NCBI GenBank assembly: GCA_014898415.1
Contig: RCTD01000001.1
Span: 992,001 to 1,056,000, forward strand
DNA length: 64,000 nt
Source of the DNA: Stromatinia cepivora
Taxonomy: Eukaryota; Ascomycota; Leotiomycetes; Helotiales; Sclerotiniaceae
Direction of reading: 5' to 3'
The notes beneath the pieces were generated by a model. The model saw only the letters and a list, made by a program, of their open reading frames with translations. It was not told the DNA's origin and ran no database searches. Positions 61,002 to 64,000 of the stretch are shown here, in pieces (positions within the stretch are counted from its first letter, which is position 1; each line of letters begins with the position of its first letter). The position numbers and the translations under genes are program-made.

Positions 61002-63483
61002 TTAACCCCAATTCATCAAAACCTGCTTCTTCCCTTTATTTCCCTTCTTCCTTCCTCCCTGCACAGTATCTGCGCTTTCTGTCTCTCCATTGGCCCCCGA
61101 ACTACTCTCACCGCTTCCTGCTCCCCACGCAGTCGCAACCGGTTTGCCTCCCATGTCCCTCCTTACCATACCGGTGCCATACCCAAATATAGTACTTTGC
61201 GGTTTGGCAGCTGGTGGTAGCGCTGGGAAAGCACTCGAGTCAGCGCCCTTACCGTTCCTCGTTTGCACGCGCGAAGGGGCTCGACTAGGAGGTGCAGATG
61301 AAGGCGCCGAAGAAGAAGAGGCTGCGGGAGTTGGTGCTACCCAAGGTGTGGTTGTTATACGGGAATCGGTTTGATTTGGACGGGATGAGGGGAGAGTTGG
61401 GAAGGGATTGTTGTACTGATTTGATGAGGATGGGGCTGGTGACGAGGCGGAGGTAGATGTTGAAGCAGTGCCCCATGATCGATTTTGTGAGACGGTTGAG
61501 CGTGATGATTGTGCAGTTGATTTTTTGAGTTTCAGCACACGATTGGATCGTGAGCCAGATGAAGAATTGGAATTTGCGGATGCCCAGCCTAGAGGGATAG
61601 CATTACCGCTACTAGAAGTAGGGGCTGGCAGAGATGGATAATCTTCGTTTATAGCACGCCAATCATTCCAAGCAGTTAATAAGGCAGTTTTCTTATTCTC
61701 ATCTTCAAAAAGGTTTGCTGCTTCACGAATAAGTGTGCCGAGGGCAGCAGGAGTAGTGTCCGAAAACAGAGCAAAGAATGCATCGATGAGGGCATTGGCA
61801 GTTATCCCAGCATTTTTGTATGAAGATATGGAGTTTCGAAACTGATTCAACTTGGTTTGATCGTTCTGTAAAAGTCGGCTTGCTCTTTCAACAACTTCGC
61901 GATGTCGAAGTTGCCTAGCTCGTTCTTGGGGGGTCAATTCTGGTGCAGCTATGTTCATCCCACCAACTGCTTCGGAAAGACCCTCAGCATTAGCTGCAGG
62001 CCGAGTGGGGCCAGCCCGTGAAGATTCTGCGGGACTGGCTCTGGCATTAGTTTGGGCAGGGGTAGGCGCCGTCAATTGACCACCGAAAGCTCTTGATGAC
62101 CCAGCCTGAGCACCTTGCACAGCCATTTGCCGATGGAAAGCTTGCTCATCCCGACGTAAGGGTTGTGCACTAGATGGTGCCAAGGGTTCAGCATTCGGGT
62201 CTCTGCCCCTGCCTCTACCGCGGCCATCTCGTTGCTCTCGTTGACTTCCTCCGCGGCTCCGTTCTTGTACATATGGTTGTCGATATTCAAAAGTAGAGAT
62301 ATCAACCGTTCTCGCATCCCTACGAACGTCTTTGGACAAGGTACTTCCGTGGACATCCAATTGATGTGCTTTTAAATCCATCTCCGTTGCAAAAAAGATG
62401 AACTTTTGCTCCAAACATTCCGGCTCGTTACAAGGGAAATGATCCTTTCGTAGATGTTGGGATAAAGAGTTATAATCAACATAATAATGCGGTTGGCCGT
62501 TATTACTGAGTTGATCACAGACATGACATCTTTCATGTTTCTCTCGGCAGTGCAGAAATAGCTCGTCATCGCCATAAAAGCGTTGACCACAGAAAGAACA
62601 TAGAGGGTGACCCTTGAATCCTGTTTGATCGAGCGCACCAGGGTTGTCATCTCCTTTCCTCATATGCTTTTCCAGTTCTTTATCAGCGAATAATTCATGT
62701 TCGTGGGTGAATACTTTTTTGTGCCTCGTACACAGATCACACATTTTCTTCTGATGTATGGATCTAACATGACGGTGCAAATCTGGCCAACCCCTACATG
62801 CAGTATCACAAGTAGAATCGGGACAATTATATCGCAGAAGCAGTAGAGTATCCTCTTGTATATCATTACTCTCATATCGAATGCCAATATTTGGGTCTGT
62901 ATTTGAGATATCTTCGTCCGAGAATTCTTCATAATTTTTTGTCGCATTATCTGTGAATATAACAAACGGCGAGGGCGTCTTGACAATATTAGTCTAGCCT
63001 GGCGAATTTAACAGGAGCGAGACTTACTCTACAATGCACACAATCTTTAGTCTTGTACAATGCTCTCATTCGTAAAGCACATATATGACATGTGCGATGA
63101 TTACATGGGGCGACAGCATTATGTTCGACGTCTGAGGCGCAAATAAAGCACACTTCTGCTTCAACCGGCTCCCCATCTACATCCTTGGTTTCTCCATCTG
63201 TTTTTTGTAACTTCTTCTGCGCGGACTTTGCAGTGAGGTCTGTAGAGTTCATGGTATTGGTATTCGTATTAGGAGTTTCATGGCTAGCGGTATTTCCCCT
63301 GTTTCCACCACGACCCCCTCGTCTCCCTCCACGATTTTCCGACTGCCTAGAATCACTACCAGCCTCTCCCGAAGCTCCGCCTCGACCGCGACCTCTCCCT
63401 CTTCCTCTTGAGCCTCGCTGCCCATCATTGCGGGGTCGCGAAGAGGCATCGCCCGTGGAAGTAGTTTCGGCTGTAGAAGCCAT
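61002..63483 (-). CDS. HEL2: E3 ubiquitin ligase Hel2/ZNF598 (ribosome-collision sensor)
   Basis: Ubiquitinates small-subunit ribosomal proteins on collided ribosomes to start ribosome-associated quality control (family knowledge). Exons 63028-63483 and 61002-62978, phase 0, give 810 residues. The N-terminus is an RGG/RG-rich basic tail (GSRGRGRGRGRGG). The RING finger spans residues 112-151 with CFICASDVEHNAVAPCNHRT and CHICALRMRALYKTKDCVHC. It continues into TPSPFVIFTDNATKNYEEF. A set of C2H2-like fingers follows: CPDSTCDTACRGWPDLHRHV, CDLCTRHKKVFTHEHELF, CSFCGQRFYGDDELFLHC and CHVCDQLS. The C-terminal half is Ser/Pro/Asn rich and disordered, ending in KGKKQVLMNWG. Intron of 49 nt between the RING and the conserved TPSPF element. 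Assignment is firm. Confidence 0.95.
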
Positions 63484-64000
63484 TGCTAATCGAGTGTGAG
63501 ATTGTAGTGTTTTGTGGTGTGAAGTCTTGAAATCCGGACTGTGGCTGTATAACGCTTTTTATTATAGTAGTATGAAGTAGCGTTTCCCTATGAATAAAAG
63601 TTCACTGATGTAAGTAATTAAGACGTCTTAATTACTGAAAATAAGCTTATTGATTTGTTTCTAGAAGCTACAGATACCAAGACAAATTATTATACTAGGA
63701 AGGTGTGGGGTCTTGCAATCGCTTAGCCCCGCAAGGCGAGGCTGCAGGGTGACTCGACAAGGCTGATAAATCAAGAGTCACAACGAAGTATCAACATGCA
63801 GCATGAAGATTATTAAGGTATATACTAGAGTGTTTACCCTTGATAAGATGATTCATACCTCAAGAACCCATGCAAATGCTGTCCCAAAACGAATCAAAAT
63901 GATTTTGATCCTGCGATCCCCTGATGCTGGAATCAAATCATACCGTTCCTTACCTAGGTACCCAACAATCCAATGCAATGCCTGCCAGAAACGCCCGGTC
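63484..64000. other. 5' flank of HEL2 to window end
   Basis: No gene recognised. A palindrome-like AATTAAGACGTCTTAATT lies near 63617-63634. A GC-rich patch at 63,720-63,760 does not fold into a tRNA by eye. Confidence 0.45.

Noticed and set aside
63715..63765. GC-rich patch considered as a tRNA
   Set aside because: No T-loop consensus and no cloverleaf could be drawn by eye.

Overview
The window is nuclear DNA of a filamentous ascomycete (Pezizomycotina). The protein set looks most like Leotiomycetes of the Botrytis/Sclerotinia type. That placement is an inference from protein character and short GT-AG introns of about 50-100 nt; no search was run. Every spliced gene model below was assembled by hand from GT/AG sites and reading-frame phase.

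Layout. Left end (1-6.5 kb): 5' part of a dUTPase gene running off the window; a lysine/glutamate-rich coiled-coil gene with a frame-broken tandem paralogue; a conserved fungal protein of unknown function. 7.6-8.7 kb: two small unrecognised ORFs. 9.1-15.4 kb: a KduD-like short-chain dehydrogenase and a zinc polyol dehydrogenase transcribed divergently from a 378-bp promoter, then a myo-inositol oxygenase, which together suggest an inositol/uronate/polyol catabolic neighbourhood. 16.8-19.2 kb: a Clr5-domain ankyrin protein. 19.2-26.6 kb: a decay zone with a hemerythrin-like pseudogene and a major facilitator transporter pseudogene that contains an internal inversion.

26.7-50.9 kb is a housekeeping and regulatory block: Cdc14 phosphatase, Pcc1 (KEOPS subunit), a NUC-1/Pho4-type bHLH factor, 14-3-3, the mitochondrial F1-ATPase inhibitor, nucleoporin Nsp1, a Laa2-like AP-1 accessory protein, and a three-RRM RNA-binding protein with an 815-nt last intron. 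From 51 to 61 kb no convincing gene is visible. The right end (61.0-63.5 kb) carries the ribosome-collision E3 ligase Hel2/ZNF598.

No rRNA, tRNA, CRISPR array or intact transposon was recognised. The strongest unusual signals are the inverted segment inside the transporter pseudogene, the 16-bp duplication that breaks the coiled-coil paralogue, the broken hemerythrin gene, a candidate alternative-splicing switch in the RRM gene, the clustered CreA-like sites between the two dehydrogenase genes, and the roughly 10-kb gene-poor interval. I did not find a clearly new multi-gene system.
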